Source: Candidatus Thiodiazotropha sp. 'RUGA'
GTDB lineage: Bacteria > Pseudomonadota > Gammaproteobacteria > Chromatiales > Chromatiaceae
Reading direction: 5' to 3'
Length of the DNA stretch: 64,000 nt
Assembly: GCA_016842065.1 (NCBI GenBank)
Contig: JAEPDS010000006.1
Coordinates: 1 to 64,000, forward strand
Shown: in pieces, positions 1 through 9,641 of the stretch
Numbering within the stretch: the stretch's first letter is position 1
Layout of the letters: each line of letters opens with the position of its first letter
Program-made: the position numbers and the translations under genes
The notes under the pieces: model-generated
Told to the model about the DNA's origin: nothing
Databases searched by the model: none
Seen by the model: only the letters and a program-made list of their open reading frames with translations

Positions 1-1
1 G

Positions 2-91
2 AATATCAGCCGGGTTGCCAAGAAGCTTGATTTGAGTCGGAATACACTCTATCGGCGGATGAAAAGGTTTGGAATATCGCCACCCAGATAA
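2..91 (+). CDS. C-terminal fragment of Fis-type (sigma-54-dependent style) transcriptional activator
   Basis: Only the last 29 codons lie in the window, reading from base 2 to a TAA at 89-91. The peptide contains NISRVAKKLDLSRNTLYRRM, a typical Fis/HTH_8 helix-turn-helix as found at the C-terminus of NtrC-family sigma-54 activators and of some two-component response regulators. DNA binding is therefore well supported; what the rest of the protein senses cannot be seen. A strong hairpin about 120 bases downstream (209-240) could end its transcript. Confidence 0.75.
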   Translation, partial: NISRVAKKLDLSRNTLYRRMKRFGISPPR

Positions 92-538
92 ACGATTCGA
101 ACGTTTACCCTGATTCCGGAGTCATGCCGGAACGGAAGCTATATTGAGACTGGGATGATGTAGCTGATCACCTCATCCCGTAACGAATCGTCACCGTTGG
201 AATCATGATCACCGACTTCAGCAATTCTTGCTGAAGGTGACTTGCTTTTCAGACCTGAGACAGACCTACCACACAGAACCGCCAATTTCACACCATTGTG
301 TTTCTATTGGCCTTATTATTGCTGTGTATAGCCATAGTGACTGATAGATTGTTGAATCTATCCGGCGACTGTTGATGTATAAGATCGCTCTACTCAAACA
401 ACGCTAATAATTACACCCACAGAGGGTTATCTGTTTGCGGTAAGAGAGTAACTGGCAATCATCCGATAGATTACTGTGAATCACCTTGATTAATAAGTAA
501 TTTCCGATAAAAACAATGAACTTTGAGATGTAAGTAAC
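92..538. other. Intergenic region with two hairpins
   Basis: No gene is supported here. A short hairpin TTCCGG/CCGGAA spans 114-132, and a strong one spans 209-240. The stretch from 300 to 538 is AT-rich and presumably holds the promoter of the flavoprotein gene; no clean sigma-70 pair was assigned. Confidence 0.5.
209..250 (+). terminator. Probable Rho-independent terminator after the Fis-type gene
   Basis: Stem CTTCAGCAA/TTGCTGAAG with the outer arms TCACC/GGTGA and a TTC loop, followed by a moderately T-rich CTTGCTTTTC. It lies between two plus-strand genes and fits termination of the upstream regulator transcript. The T tract is imperfect. Confidence 0.5.
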
Positions 539-1069
539 ATGGCAAAATATGACCGACCAAGAGAAGCTTGGGCAATTACCGGTTCGGGACACTACCTTAA
601 AGAGTCTCTGGCACTGGCAGAACAACGCCCAGAGGTCGATTTGTTTCTGAGTAAGGCAGCTGCTGAAGTGTTGCCCATGTATGACATTGATTTGCAAGTG
701 TTACGTGAACAGTTCACCTGCTTTCGGGATACCACCGCAAGTGCATCACCTGTCGGTCTGTTCTACCAGGGTCGTTATGATCGTTTGATCATTGCCCCGG
801 CAACCTCAAATACCGTAGCAAAAATGGTTTGGGGGATCGCTGACACTCTGGTTACCAATATCTATGCCCAGGCAGGCAAATGTCGTATACCCAGCATCGT
901 CTTTGCCTGTGATACGGAAGCTGAGATGATGACCGAAGCGCCAGGTGGAGAGGTGCCTGTCTACCCGAGAAAGATCGATCTGGAGAATGTTACTCGTCTT
1001 CAATCGTTTGAGTATACAACGGTGGCCACCAGCTTCAGTCAGCTGGTTACAGCGTTGGAGGATTCTTAG
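539..1069 (+). CDS. HFCD-type flavoprotein (AfpA / dihydromethanopterin-reductase-like)
   Basis: A 176-residue protein of the Flavoprotein (PF02441, UbiX/Dfp/DmrB) fold. It has an N-terminal ITGSGHYLKES loop suited to FMN phosphate binding and a central IIAPATSNTVAKMVWGIAD segment, the equivalent of the PASANT motif that contacts FMN in HFCD-family enzymes. Family members in bacteria are annotated as archaeoflavoprotein-like or acceptor-type dihydromethanopterin reductases; the true substrate here is unknown. No decarboxylase-type catalytic His or Cys pattern was recognised. The gene stands alone between a Fis-type regulator and a convergent CysB-like regulator. The ATG at 539 has only a weak Shine-Dalgarno. 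Confidence 0.7.
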   Translation: MAKYDRPREAWAITGSGHYLKESLALAEQRPEVDLFLSKAAAEVLPMYDIDLQVLREQFTCFRDTTASASPVGLFYQGRYDRLIIAPATSNTVAKMVWGIADTLVTNIYAQAGKCRIPSIVFACDTEAEMMTEAPGGEVPVYPRKIDLENVTRLQSFEYTTVATSFSQLVTALEDS

Positions 1070-1192
1070 TTGTAAGTTTAGTCTGTCTCTTGTTGAGGTG
1101 TGCGTGTTATTGGCCACGAATGGACACGAATCACTGCAAACACTCGCGAATAGATATCAAGGGACAAATAGAGAGACTCTCTCCGACCAATT

Positions 1193-2116
1193 TCAGCTCT
1201 CTTCTGTAAGCTTTGTCGCCCCATTATCCAGAATCATCTGTTCCAACAGATCGATGAATCTTTTTTGATAACGACGCAGATATTTATCTTTGTGATAAGC
1301 AACCCAGGTAGTCTCCCAGGGCAGCATATGGCTCAAATCCCTCGTCTCCAGATCAGGATCGAGATCCGGTGAATATGCCATACTGGCGATCAGCCCAACC
1401 CCCATACCCTCCCGCACATAGGTCTTGATCACATCGGTGTCTGCCGCAGTCAACACAACGTTGGGTTGCAGTCCAGCTCGAGCAAAAGTGGTCTGCATAT
1501 GATTGGCACCGGTAAAACCGAAAGTATAGGTAATCAGAGGGTAGTTACAGATTCGTTCCAGGGAGAGGGGCTTTTCAGACAACACCGGATGCCCTTTCAA
1601 GGCGATCAGGCTCCGGTTCCAGCGATAGCAGGGAATTGCCGTGAGGGTGGAGTGTTCTCCAAGCTCTTCCGTACAGATTGAGAAGTCGACCCGGTCTGTC
1701 ACGACCAGCTCGACAAGCTGTTGCGGTGTCCCCTGATTGATCTGCAGATTGACCTGGGGGAATTGTTTACGGAACGCGCGGATGACAGCCGGGAGTACAT
1801 AGCAAGCCTGAGTATGGGTGGTGCCGATGCGCAACAAGCCACTACCCTCCTCCACATGCTCCCGACCGACATCGAGTATGTTTTCCCGAATTGCCAGCGC
1901 CTGGCGGGCATAGTTGAGAACCTGCTCTCCTGCTGCAGTAAGTCCGATCAAGCGTTTGCCTTTGCGCATAAACAGCTGAGTACCCAACTCCTGCTCCAGC
2001 TGTGCGAGATGTTGAGAGACCGCAGACTGCACCAGGAACAACTGCTTGGCAGCCAGTGTGACGTTAAACCCCGACTCTTCCAGGGCAACCAGAGAGGTTA
2101 ATTGTCTCAATTCCAT
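1193..2116 (-). CDS. CysB-like LysR-family transcriptional regulator
   Basis: A 307-residue LysR-type regulator. Residues 1-60 form the winged HTH (QSAVSQHLAQLEQELGTQLF) and about 90-300 the periplasmic-binding-protein-like effector domain. The stretch GTTHTQACYVLP closely matches the inducer-binding TTHTQARY-LP signature of CysB/Cbl. It is divergently transcribed from cysJ across 297 bases, so it very likely controls the cysJIH(C) cluster, responding to O-acetyl- or N-acetyl-serine or to sulfate/APS as known for CysB/Cbl. CysB versus Cbl cannot be decided from the sequence. Confidence 0.85.
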   Translation of the reverse strand: MELRQLTSLVALEESGFNVTLAAKQLFLVQSAVSQHLAQLEQELGTQLFMRKGKRLIGLTAAGEQVLNYARQALAIRENILDVGREHVEEGSGLLRIGTTHTQACYVLPAVIRAFRKQFPQVNLQINQGTPQQLVELVVTDRVDFSICTEELGEHSTLTAIPCYRWNRSLIALKGHPVLSEKPLSLERICNYPLITYTFGFTGANHMQTTFARAGLQPNVVLTAADTDVIKTYVREGMGVGLIASMAYSPDLDPDLETRDLSHMLPWETTWVAYHKDKYLRRYQKRFIDLLEQMILDNGATKLTEES

Positions 2117-2413
2117 ATCTGAAATAGTGATTAAATATCGGTATTTATTTGTATATATGATAATACTGGAAACTCAATATTGCCATTCCGTATCCCCAAT
2201 CGTGTCATTACGATCTATCCACTTGGAGGTAGCGAAGAGGCAAGCTGATTGCCCTTCCATGGCATTCATCGCTAAGACACTGGCGCTAAAAGGAATCCAA
2301 TCTTATATCTGATATTTTAATTATTAATCAAAATTTATTACTTCCAAAGATAATACATCTCTTCCAATATTTCATTCCAATAGACCCGAAATTCAGATAT
2401 TGGAGAGATCCCG

Positions 2414-4195
2414 ATGGAAGTCGCAATTCAAAACAGAGAGCGTTTTCCGCAACATCCTCTGGATGATTTGCAGCTCACCCGCCTGCAACAGGGGATTGAC
2501 GGCCTCGACAGAGAACAACTGGTTTGGGCCAGCGGTTACCTGGCCGCTTTGGCTGCCTATCAACCCAAACTCAAACAGGCTGCCAATGAGTCACCCGCCC
2601 TGACACTGCTGTATGCCACCCAGAGTGGTAATGCACGAAGTGTTGCGGAACAGCTTGCGGATCGGTTGCAGGCATCCGGCTATGCACCAAGATTGGTCTC
2701 AGCTGAAAACTATCGCCCGCGTGATCTGAGCAAAGAGAAATTACTCATCGCCGTGATCAGTACCCAGGGGGAAGGTGAACCACCCGAGAGTGCATATGGA
2801 TTGTTCAGCTATCTGCAGGGTAAAAAAACTTCCTCGTTGTCAGATCTGCGCTACGCCATATTTGGTCTGGGTGACTCCAGTTACGATCAATACTGCCAGG
2901 CCGGTAAAACCCTCGAACAGCTGCTCGATGCACAAGGAGCCAAGCGTCTGCTCGACAGAGTTGACGCCGATGTGGACTATCAGTCTGTAGCCGAAAATTG
3001 GCAGCAACAGATCCATAGTGCTGTGAAACAACATCAGCCGGAAGAGCAGGCACTGGTCATTCCACTGCAACGCTCTGCCCCGGTCCGACATGACCGCAAC
3101 AATCCTTACCAGGCCGAGTTGCTTGAACGCCGCCGCATCACCACCGACGATTCACTGTCTGAGGTCCATCATCTGAGTCTTGAGATCGACCCAAAATTGA
3201 TCCAGTTTCAACCGGGTGACGCCTTGGGTCTCTACTTTCGGAATGACCCGGCAATGATCGACGAGCTGCTCTCAATCACCGGCCTGTCCGGCGAAGCTAT
3301 GGTGACATTGGGCCGTGATGAGATGAGCTTGACTCGAGCACTTATAGAACGACTCGAGTTGACCCAGCTCCACCCCAGTGTGGTAAGAGCCTGGTCATCT
3401 CTGACGGATGACCATCGTCTGCATACCCTGAGTGAGAATATTGAACAGCTGCGAAAATTTGTCAGCGACCGCCAGTTGATCGATCTGGTATCGACCTTCC
3501 CGGCAGATGTGGATGAACAAGGCCTGGTAAAACTGCTGCACCATCAGCAGTCCAGACTCTACTCCATTGCCTCCAGCCAGCACGCCATTGAAGATGAGGT
3601 ACATCTGACGGTTGCCACACTGCAGTATCAGAGTCATGGCCGCAACCACCTGGGTGGCGCATCAGGGGATCTGACTCGTCGCATTGAGGAGACAGACCGG
3701 CTCGGTGTCTATGTTGTTGAGAATCCAAGTTTCAGACTGCCCACATCACCTGGCACACCCATGATCATGGTCGGCGCTGGTACCGGCATTGCCCCCTATC
3801 GGGCATTTCTGCAGCAGCAGGAGAGCCTGGGTGTGCATGGACGCAACTGGCTGGTTTTCGGCAACCGCCACTTCCACCGGGATTTTCTCTACCAGACCGA
3901 CTGGCTCAACTATCGCAAATCGGGTCTGTTGGAACGTATCAGTCTGGCCTTCTCCCGGGACAACCAGGAACGCACCTATGTCCAGGCACGACTCTATGAA
4001 GAGGGGGCTGAACTCTACCACTGGCTACAGGAGGGAGCCCATCTCTATGTCTGCGGTGGTGTTGAGATGGAACGTGGGGTCTACCAATCCCTGCTCGCGA
4101 TTGCCCAAACCCATGGCGGGAAGGATGAAGCGTCGGCTGCTGAATACATTGAATCCCTGCGCATCCAGGGACGCTACCAGAGAGACATCTACTGA
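2414..4195 (+). CDS. cysJ: Assimilatory sulfite reductase (NADPH) flavoprotein alpha subunit
   Basis: A 593-residue diflavin reductase that passes electrons from NADPH through FAD and FMN to CysI for six-electron sulfite reduction to sulfide. Domains in order: FMN flavodoxin domain from about residue 63 (LLYATQSGNARSVAEQLADR), FAD-binding domain with RLYSIASS, and NADP-binding domain with MVGAGTGIAPYRAFLQQ, ending in GRYQRDIY as CysJ proteins do. Length is normal for the family. A GGAGAG Shine-Dalgarno lies about 6 bases before the ATG. The stop TGA overlaps the ATG of cysI by one base, showing translational coupling. It is the first gene of the cysJIH operon, opposite a CysB-like regulator. 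Confidence 0.95.
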   Translation: MEVAIQNRERFPQHPLDDLQLTRLQQGIDGLDREQLVWASGYLAALAAYQPKLKQAANESPALTLLYATQSGNARSVAEQLADRLQASGYAPRLVSAENYRPRDLSKEKLLIAVISTQGEGEPPESAYGLFSYLQGKKTSSLSDLRYAIFGLGDSSYDQYCQAGKTLEQLLDAQGAKRLLDRVDADVDYQSVAENWQQQIHSAVKQHQPEEQALVIPLQRSAPVRHDRNNPYQAELLERRRITTDDSLSEVHHLSLEIDPKLIQFQPGDALGLYFRNDPAMIDELLSITGLSGEAMVTLGRDEMSLTRALIERLELTQLHPSVVRAWSSLTDDHRLHTLSENIEQLRKFVSDRQLIDLVSTFPADVDEQGLVKLLHHQQSRLYSIASSQHAIEDEVHLTVATLQYQSHGRNHLGGASGDLTRRIEETDRLGVYVVENPSFRLPTSPGTPMIMVGAGTGIAPYRAFLQQQESLGVHGRNWLVFGNRHFHRDFLYQTDWLNYRKSGLLERISLAFSRDNQERTYVQARLYEEGAELYHWLQEGAHLYVCGGVEMERGVYQSLLAIAQTHGGKDEASAAEYIESLRIQGRYQRDIY

Positions 4196-5883
4196 TGGAT
4201 ATCAAGCTCAACCCCAATGAACTGATCAAGGCAAACAGCCGTTACTTGCGCGGCACTTTGAAAGAGAGCATGGCCGATCAGGCCAGCGGCGCCCTGTCTG
4301 CGGATGATGCCCAAATCAGTAAATTTCACGGCTTCTATGAACAGGATGACCGGGACCTGCGCTTGACGAGACAGCAACAGTTTCTTGAGCCGTACTACAG
4401 CTTCATGCTCAGGGCACGCCTTCCCGGCGGCGTCTGCACACCCCAACAGTGGCTGACCATCGACACGGTTGGACGGGACCTGGGTAACGGCACGATCCGT
4501 CTCACCACCCGCCAGACGTTTCAGTACCACGGCATTCTGAAAGCCAATCTGAAACCGCTGATCAAACGGATCAATCAGGTAATGATTGACTCTATCGGTG
4601 GATGCGGCGATGTGAATCGAAATGTGCTCTGCAACCCCAACCCCGATGACTCCTCTTTGCATCAGGAAGTCCACCTGTGGGCAAAACGAATCAGTGAACA
4701 TCTGCTGCCGAAAACCCGCGCCTATCATGAAATCTGGCTTGATGGTGAAGCTGTGGCCGGCGGTGAAGCTGAGCCGCTCTATGGTGAAACCTACCTGCCC
4801 CGGAAATTCAAAACCGCGATTGCGATACCGCCGCATAACGATGTGGATGTCTATACCAATGATCTTGGTTTTGTCGCCATTACCGAAGCTGATCAGCTGC
4901 TCGGATTCAATGTCCTGGCGGGGGGTGGTATGGGCACAACCCATGACGACAACACCACCTTTCCCCGTCTCGCCGATGAACTGGGATTTGTTCCACCGCA
5001 GCACACCCTGGCCGTAGCGGAAGCAGTAGTGGCCGTGCAGCGTGATTTCGGTGATCGCATCAGCCGTCGGCACGCACGACTCAAATACACCATTGAGCGC
5101 ATGGGAGTGACTGTCTTCAAAGCGGAAGTTGAGAAGCGTGCCGGTATCCGTTTCGAAACAGCGAAACCGGTGAACTTTACCAGTCAGGGTGATCGCTACG
5201 GTTGGGTGGAAGACAATAGCGGCGAATGGCACTTGACCCTCTACATCGAGAATGGGCGCATTACCGATACCCCGGAGGCAACCCTGATGAGCGGCTTAAG
5301 GGAGATTGCCGGCATCCACCAGGGAGACTTCCGCATCACCCCGAACCAGAACCTGATCGTTGCCAGAGTACCTGAAGCGCAAAAAGATCGTATTGAGCAA
5401 CTGGCCCGCCGACACGGACTGCTCAGTGATCATCGAAGTCCAACCCGTCTTGCCAGCATCGCCTGTGTTGCACTGCCAACCTGCCCCCAGGCAATGGCTG
5501 AGGGAGAACGCTATTTTCCAGAACTGATGGACCGAATTGAGCAGATCACCGATACCTATGGCATCGACAAAAGCGCGGTTGTTATGCGCGTGACTGGCTG
5601 CCCCAATGGTTGCGCTCGCCCCTATGTGGCTGAGATCGGTCTGATCGGCAAAGGTCCTGGCCGTTTCAACCTACAGTTGGGTGGGGACGGTACTGGATTG
5701 AGGCTGAATCGTCTTTATCGTAAAAATCTCAATGAGCATGAACTGCTGAAAACCCTGGATAACCTGTTCAAGCTCTATTCTGAAAAGCGTTTGACCAATG
5801 AAGGGTTCGGTGACTTCACGATCCGTTACGGTCTGGTCAAACCGGTGATCAATCCTGCCGAGGACTACCATGACACACCTTGA
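4195..5883 (+). CDS. cysI: Assimilatory sulfite reductase hemoprotein beta subunit
   Basis: A 562-residue sirohaem/[4Fe-4S] enzyme reducing sulfite to sulfide. The cluster and sirohaem ligands are complete: Cys424 and Cys430 (CVALPTC), Cys469 and Cys473 (CPNGC). N-terminal ferrite-like repeats (residues about 70-135 and 330-410) surround sirohaem-binding arginines in [10 protein letters not shown]. It starts on the last base of cysJ and its 3' end overlaps cysH by 14 bases, so the three genes are co-transcribed and probably co-translated. A long antisense ORF (4189-5232) is a shadow. Confidence 0.96.
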   Translation: MDIKLNPNELIKANSRYLRGTLKESMADQASGALSADDAQISKFHGFYEQDDRDLRLTRQQQFLEPYYSFMLRARLPGGVCTPQQWLTIDTVGRDLGNGTIRLTTRQTFQYHGILKANLKPLIKRINQVMIDSIGGCGDVNRNVLCNPNPDDSSLHQEVHLWAKRISEHLLPKTRAYHEIWLDGEAVAGGEAEPLYGETYLPRKFKTAIAIPPHNDVDVYTNDLGFVAITEADQLLGFNVLAGGGMGTTHDDNTTFPRLADELGFVPPQHTLAVAEAVVAVQRDFGDRISRRHARLKYTIERMGVTVFKAEVEKRAGIRFETAKPVNFTSQGDRYGWVEDNSGEWHLTLYIENGRITDTPEATLMSGLREIAGIHQGDFRITPNQNLIVARVPEAQKDRIEQLARRHGLLSDHRSPTRLASIACVALPTCPQAMAEGERYFPELMDRIEQITDTYGIDKSAVVMRVTGCPNGCARPYVAEIGLIGKGPGRFNLQLGGDGTGLRLNRLYRKNLNEHELLKTLDNLFKLYSEKRLTNEGFGDFTIRYGLVKPVINPAEDYHDTP

Positions 5884-6592
5884 CTCGATTACCGCTCCGG
5901 AAATGGTTGATGAGAAATATCTGCAACACCTCAACCGTCAACTCGAAAAGCGAACCGCTGAGAGCCGCCTGGAATGGGCCTTGAATTACCTGCCGGGCAA
6001 TCATGTTCTGACCTCAAGTTTCGGCATACAGTCGGCGCTGATGCTGCATATGGTCACAGAGATTCAAGCGGATATTCCAGTGGTTCTTGTGGATACCGGA
6101 TACCTCTTTGCGGAGACCTACAGCTTCATCGATCAACTGACAGAACGGCTGAAGTTAAACCTGCAAATCTACCGCCCGATTCAATCACCGGCCTGGCAGG
6201 AGCATCGTTATGGTCGTCTTTGGGAACAGGGGCTTTCAGGCATTGAGCACTACAACCGGATCAATAAAGTGGAACCTTTGCAACGTGCATTGAAAAACCT
6301 GGATGTTGGCAGTTGGTTTGCCGGATTACGCCGTCAACAATCGAACAGCAGATCCTCCCTTCCGGTGGTACGGATTCAGGATGGTCGCTTCAAAGTCCAT
6401 CCGGTCATCGATTGGCATAACCGCGACGTCCATCGCTATTTGCGGAAATATGACCTGCCATACCACCCCTTATGGGAGCAGGGATACGCTTCCGTCGGCG
6501 ATACACACACCAGCCAGCCAATGAAACTTGGCATGCAGGAGGAAGAGACCCGGTTTTTCGGCTTGAAACGGGAGTGCGGTATTCACGAATAA
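5870..6592 (+). CDS. cysH: Phosphoadenylyl-sulfate (PAPS) reductase, thioredoxin-dependent
   Basis: A 240-residue adenine-nucleotide alpha-hydrolase family enzyme that reduces PAPS to sulfite. The nucleotide-binding segment [13 protein letters not shown] and VLVDTGYLF lie near the N-terminus, and the redox-active Cys236 sits in the C-terminal ECGIHE motif. The extra CC/CXXC cysteines that ligate a [4Fe-4S] cluster in APS reductases are absent, so this is the PAPS-specific, cluster-free enterobacterial type, which fits the presence of an APS kinase (cysC) just downstream. The start overlaps cysI by 14 bases. Confidence 0.93.
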   Translation: MTHLDSITAPEMVDEKYLQHLNRQLEKRTAESRLEWALNYLPGNHVLTSSFGIQSALMLHMVTEIQADIPVVLVDTGYLFAETYSFIDQLTERLKLNLQIYRPIQSPAWQEHRYGRLWEQGLSGIEHYNRINKVEPLQRALKNLDVGSWFAGLRRQQSNSRSSLPVVRIQDGRFKVHPVIDWHNRDVHRYLRKYDLPYHPLWEQGYASVGDTHTSQPMKLGMQEEETRFFGLKRECGIHE

Positions 6593-6781
6593 CTCGACTG
6601 AACCAATAAGACAACCAGCGCAATCGGACAACTTAAGAAACAAGGATTCTCTGAACCGTTCCGCATCAATTGGGCGAATGCCGGGATCCTGTGAGATCAA
6701 CTGTACAACCCGGCATCGACTCTGTTGAAGGATCAATTAGAGATTCAAAATCTATGCATAGAAACGAATGGAGAAGACCCA

Positions 6782-7411
6782 ATGAGCAACAGTAATATCG
6801 TCTGGCACTCACACCCGGTGGACCAGCAAACCCGATCCGATCAGAAATCCCAGCGGCCTCTGGTGATCTGGTTTACCGGTCTGAGTGCATCCGGCAAATC
6901 GACCATCGCCGGTGCCCTGGAGCAGATTCTGACCGGTCAGGGTTACCACACCTATCTGCTTGACGGGGACAATGTACGCCATGGCCTGTGCAACGATCTG
7001 GGCTTCAGTGATCACGACCGTCAGGAGAACATCCGTCGGGTAGGTGAAGTGGCAAAACTGATGGCGGATGCTGGACTGATCACCCTTACTGCATTTATAT
7101 CACCCTTCAGGGCTGACCGCCGTCTGGCCCGGGAGATAATGCCGGAAGGACAGTTTATTGAAGTGTATGTGGATGCCGACCTGGAAGTTTGCAAGACACG
7201 CGATCCCAAAGGGCTCTATGCCAAGGCCCAACGGGGAGAAATAAAGCAGTTTACCGGCATCGACAGTCCATACGAGGTCCCAGAAAAACCGCAAGTCCAT
7301 ATTCATGCTGACCAGATTACGGTGGCTGAGGCGGTCAATCAGTTGCTGGCCTACTTACATGAGATTGGAGCCTTGCAGGCCGGCTATGAACCCGTTGCTG
7401 TCGGAGCATAG
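6782..7411 (+). CDS. cysC: Adenylylsulfate (APS) kinase
   Basis: A 209-residue kinase that phosphorylates APS to PAPS, the substrate of CysH. Walker A is GLSASGKS at residues 33-40, followed by the [16 protein letters not shown] substrate loop and FISPFRADR typical of CysC. The ATG at 6782 is preferred over an upstream in-frame ATG at 6725 because GGAG lies about 9 bases before it and NIVWHSHPV at the N-terminus aligns with CysC starts. It follows cysH by 189 bases on the same strand. ATP sulfurylase genes are not in the window. Confidence 0.93.
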   Translation: MSNSNIVWHSHPVDQQTRSDQKSQRPLVIWFTGLSASGKSTIAGALEQILTGQGYHTYLLDGDNVRHGLCNDLGFSDHDRQENIRRVGEVAKLMADAGLITLTAFISPFRADRRLAREIMPEGQFIEVYVDADLEVCKTRDPKGLYAKAQRGEIKQFTGIDSPYEVPEKPQVHIHADQITVAEAVNQLLAYLHEIGALQAGYEPVAVGA

Positions 7412-7557
7412 TTTAAGACGAATACGGAGCATGGAAGCTCCATCTAATAACAAGCGTTTGGATAATGCAAACATCGACTCGAACATGACAGCCACTCTCC
7501 CACAAAGGGCACTTCTGCCCGAAAAAATCAGTTTGACTGTGTTAAGTTGATGCATAA

Positions 7558-7622
7558 TTGGTGGGGCATGGCCCCACCCTACCATTGACTTCAGAGTGTA
7601 GGGTGGGGCCATGCCCCACCAA
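7558..7622. repeat. Nested palindrome, REP/MITE-like or terminator
   Basis: Two perfect 25-base inverted arms (7558-7582 and 7598-7622) flank a 15-base loop. Each arm is itself palindromic (GGTGGGGC-ATG-GCCCCACC), so the element can fold as one long hairpin or two small ones. Such GTAGGGTGGG-type palindromes are commonly dispersed repeats in bacterial genomes; here it sits between cysC and a convergent hypothetical gene and could also stop transcription. No second copy was noticed in the window. Confidence 0.8.
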
Positions 7623-7748
7623 ATAAGGTTTGTGTAAGCACCATTCAGGTCTGTTTAGTGCTGCCTGCTTTATCTACTGGAAAACGAAACCAGATTGTCC
7701 TTTAGTAATAATATGATCGAATCACATGAGCCGTTGCATTATTGAAGC

Positions 7749-8252
7749 CTAAAAACCCCGCTTCATGATGTTTCTGATTCTGGCTTTGACTGAAGGAGCT
7801 TCATCCCGCATGGCCATTTCAAAAAATGCTTTGATCTCTTGCTTATATTGAGGATGCTGGAGCGCCAGCTCATAAAATCCGTTATAGGACCAAGCCCTGA
7901 CAAATTTATTACTGCTTGTTAAGCACGCTCTTAAAAAAAGCTCTAACTTCTTCTTGTTCGACTTGGATATTTTAAAGTGACTTAAACATTGAAGCAGGTG
8001 CAGCTTCGCCTGCCAATGCTGCAACCGACCAAGACTTCCAAATATTTCATCGAGCAACCTATCATCGATGCCTTCATGATCTTCCAGATATCGTTTCAGC
8101 AACCAGGTCGCCCCGGATTCACAGTCCGGTTGTTTGAACAATGGGAGAATGAGACTGATAAAAGCGTCATCAGTTCGATAGAGGCCATATAATCTCTCGA
8201 GATCATCAACCGATTTACCATTCCATTCTTGCAACGCTTTTCTGATACTCAT
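7749..8252 (-). CDS. Hypothetical alpha-helical (HEAT-repeat-like) protein
   Basis: A 167-residue soluble protein without a recognised family. Regular amphipathic helices such as LFLRACLTSSNKFVRAWSYNGFYELALQHP and a basic C-terminus (KARIRNIMKRGF) resemble HEAT/armadillo-type repeats. The pattern SSNKFVRAWSYNGFYELA is what HEAT helices look like (hydrophobic residues, conserved Arg after Val). No signal peptide or membrane segment. It stands alone in an IS-scarred region; function unknown. Confidence 0.6.
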   Translation of the reverse strand: MSIRKALQEWNGKSVDDLERLYGLYRTDDAFISLILPLFKQPDCESGATWLLKRYLEDHEGIDDRLLDEIFGSLGRLQHWQAKLHLLQCLSHFKISKSNKKKLELFLRACLTSSNKFVRAWSYNGFYELALQHPQYKQEIKAFFEMAMRDEAPSVKARIRNIMKRGF

Positions 8253-8515
8253 AACGTCTTATCAAACTCAGTGTAGCAATCTGTTTTTCAGTTTGAATTG
8301 CTATCGATTTCCACCTGCCTGCCAAGTTGAAGCCGGTCTCGTTTCCAACTTCATAATAACAGCTCAAACTATCAAATATTTAGTTTTAAACCTTCAGTTT
8401 CAAGCAGCGTGGGAAGAGAATAACAGCCTAGAAACGTTGCTTTTCAAATCAACAATATAAGGCATTTTTCTTATTATTAACAAAGTCATATAGCTATTAT
8501 TTAATAATTAACTTT

Positions 8516-8810
8516 ACTGCTGTCCCGTTAATTTTTACAACAAAGCCAGCTGATTGCCTTTGGTGATCGCAACAAACTCCGGCAGATGCCCGCCATGGTT
8601 TAATCCGACATGCAGTTTTACGCCTGCCTTGGTCGTGCAAATACCGACAGCCACAAATCAATCGTGCCGGCATCGAGTGAATAAAGTGGATTACTGAAAC
8701 AAAAGCCATGGCTTGGTTATTCCATTTAATTCAATGATTTGTTTGCGTGTTTATTGTATCAAAATGTGAAAAACCCAAGCCTCCTGATTCTTAGTCAATG
8801 GGACAGCAGT
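8516..8810. mobile_element. 295-bp IS4-family derived mini-element with terminal inverted repeats
   Basis: The ends are imperfect 16-base inverted repeats: ACTGCTGTCCCGTTAA at 8516-8531 and the complement of ACTGCTGTCCCATTGA at 8795-8810 (two mismatches). Between them is a fragment of an IS4-family transposase on the minus strand. The internal deletion of most of the transposase with both ends kept makes it a MITE-like relic. No convincing target-site duplication was seen. Confidence 0.7.
8535..8685 (-). pseudogene. IS4-family transposase fragment, frameshifted
   Basis: On the minus strand one frame gives YSLDAGTIDLWLSVFA and, after a frameshift, another gives GVKLHVGLNHGGHLPEFVAI. Together they match the conserved DATTIDLCLSVFPWA...KGAVKLH region around the second catalytic Asp of IS4-type DDE transposases. 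The remainder of the gene is missing and the fragment lies inside a mini-element with both inverted repeats. Confidence 0.75.
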
Positions 8811-9055
8811 GATTCAACATCGAAAAATCCTATGCACCAACCGAATTCCGCTCAAATAGATATATTCGATCTAATACATGTGACGCAATCTGATCACACT
8901 GACGCGCGATCTGAACTATCATTCAAAGGATTGATCTGAACTTTCCGATCGTTCGCGACTCATGGATGTGTTGTCAGAAGCAACCCCGTTGAGGGGAGGC
9001 TTTACAAGAGAAAGACGGTTTGTCTATAACACCAATATAAACACTTTAATTAAAA

Positions 9056-9586
9056 ATGGTACGTATGCAGATCCCAAACAGTAAAAAAATCATTTGTATT
9101 ACCGGTAGTGTATGGACCGGTAGCCGCAGCGCACCACGTCGTTTATTGGTGAAAGAGGGGTTTGTTCGGCCGACCTGGTTCACCACGAGCCGACCCATTA
9201 CGGACGCCAACTATCGTCGCACATCACTTTCAAGCTTTCATCTGGCTAACGCCAGTAAAAAGGTACTCTTTCACACAAAATTCGGTGGCAGCATCGTTGG
9301 CATCATGCAAGAGGACTTCAACGCAGCCATGGAAGCTTCCGAACAGGGTGTACTTATCGTTGGTCCACCGGAAATCGCAGCCCAGGTTGCGGGAAAGATC
9401 AGGGAAGCCGTGGTTTTCACGCTTAAAGAGAAACAAATGGACGTATCTACATGCCTCGATCAGGCTAATCAGTCGGGTCAATTACACCGAATCGACGTCA
9501 ACGCACTGGAGCCAGGGGCCTGGACCAATGTCTATCGTTCGATACTGGAGACCATGGGTCTTGAACTACCACAGTGGATGGATTAA
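9056..9586 (+). CDS. Guanylate-kinase-like P-loop protein with degenerate Walker A
   Basis: A 176-residue protein whose layout resembles guanylate kinase or PhnN: an N-terminal beta strand and glycine loop KKIICITGSVWTGSRSAPRRLL, then VRPTWFTTSRPITDANY matching the (S)TTR.P GMP-contacting region, a SFHLAN stretch, and VLIVGPPEIAAQV near the end of the core. The P-loop reads GSVWTGSRS where GxxxxGKS/T is expected, so the catalytic Lys is absent. It may bind nucleotide without catalysis, or act on another substrate. No obvious Shine-Dalgarno precedes the ATG at 9056; a second ATG is at 9065. It is flanked by IS4 relics. Confidence 0.55.
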   Translation: MVRMQIPNSKKIICITGSVWTGSRSAPRRLLVKEGFVRPTWFTTSRPITDANYRRTSLSSFHLANASKKVLFHTKFGGSIVGIMQEDFNAAMEASEQGVLIVGPPEIAAQVAGKIREAVVFTLKEKQMDVSTCLDQANQSGQLHRIDVNALEPGAWTNVYRSILETMGLELPQWMD

Positions 9587-9641
9587 AGGATAGATCGAAT
9601 CAAGTGACAGCCGCTTCTGACGGTTATTGACGCAACGTACC

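Noticed and set aside
2310-2345. FNR-like site before cysJ
   Set aside because: The half-sites are separated by the wrong distance and match poorly; the region is simply AT-rich.
4189-5232. 347-codon ORF on the minus strand
   Set aside because: It is exactly antisense to cysI, which has complete catalytic motifs; the antisense product has no recognisable family.
8480-8530. Target-site duplication of the 295-bp element
   Set aside because: The flanks of the two ends share no convincing 9-13 base direct repeat.
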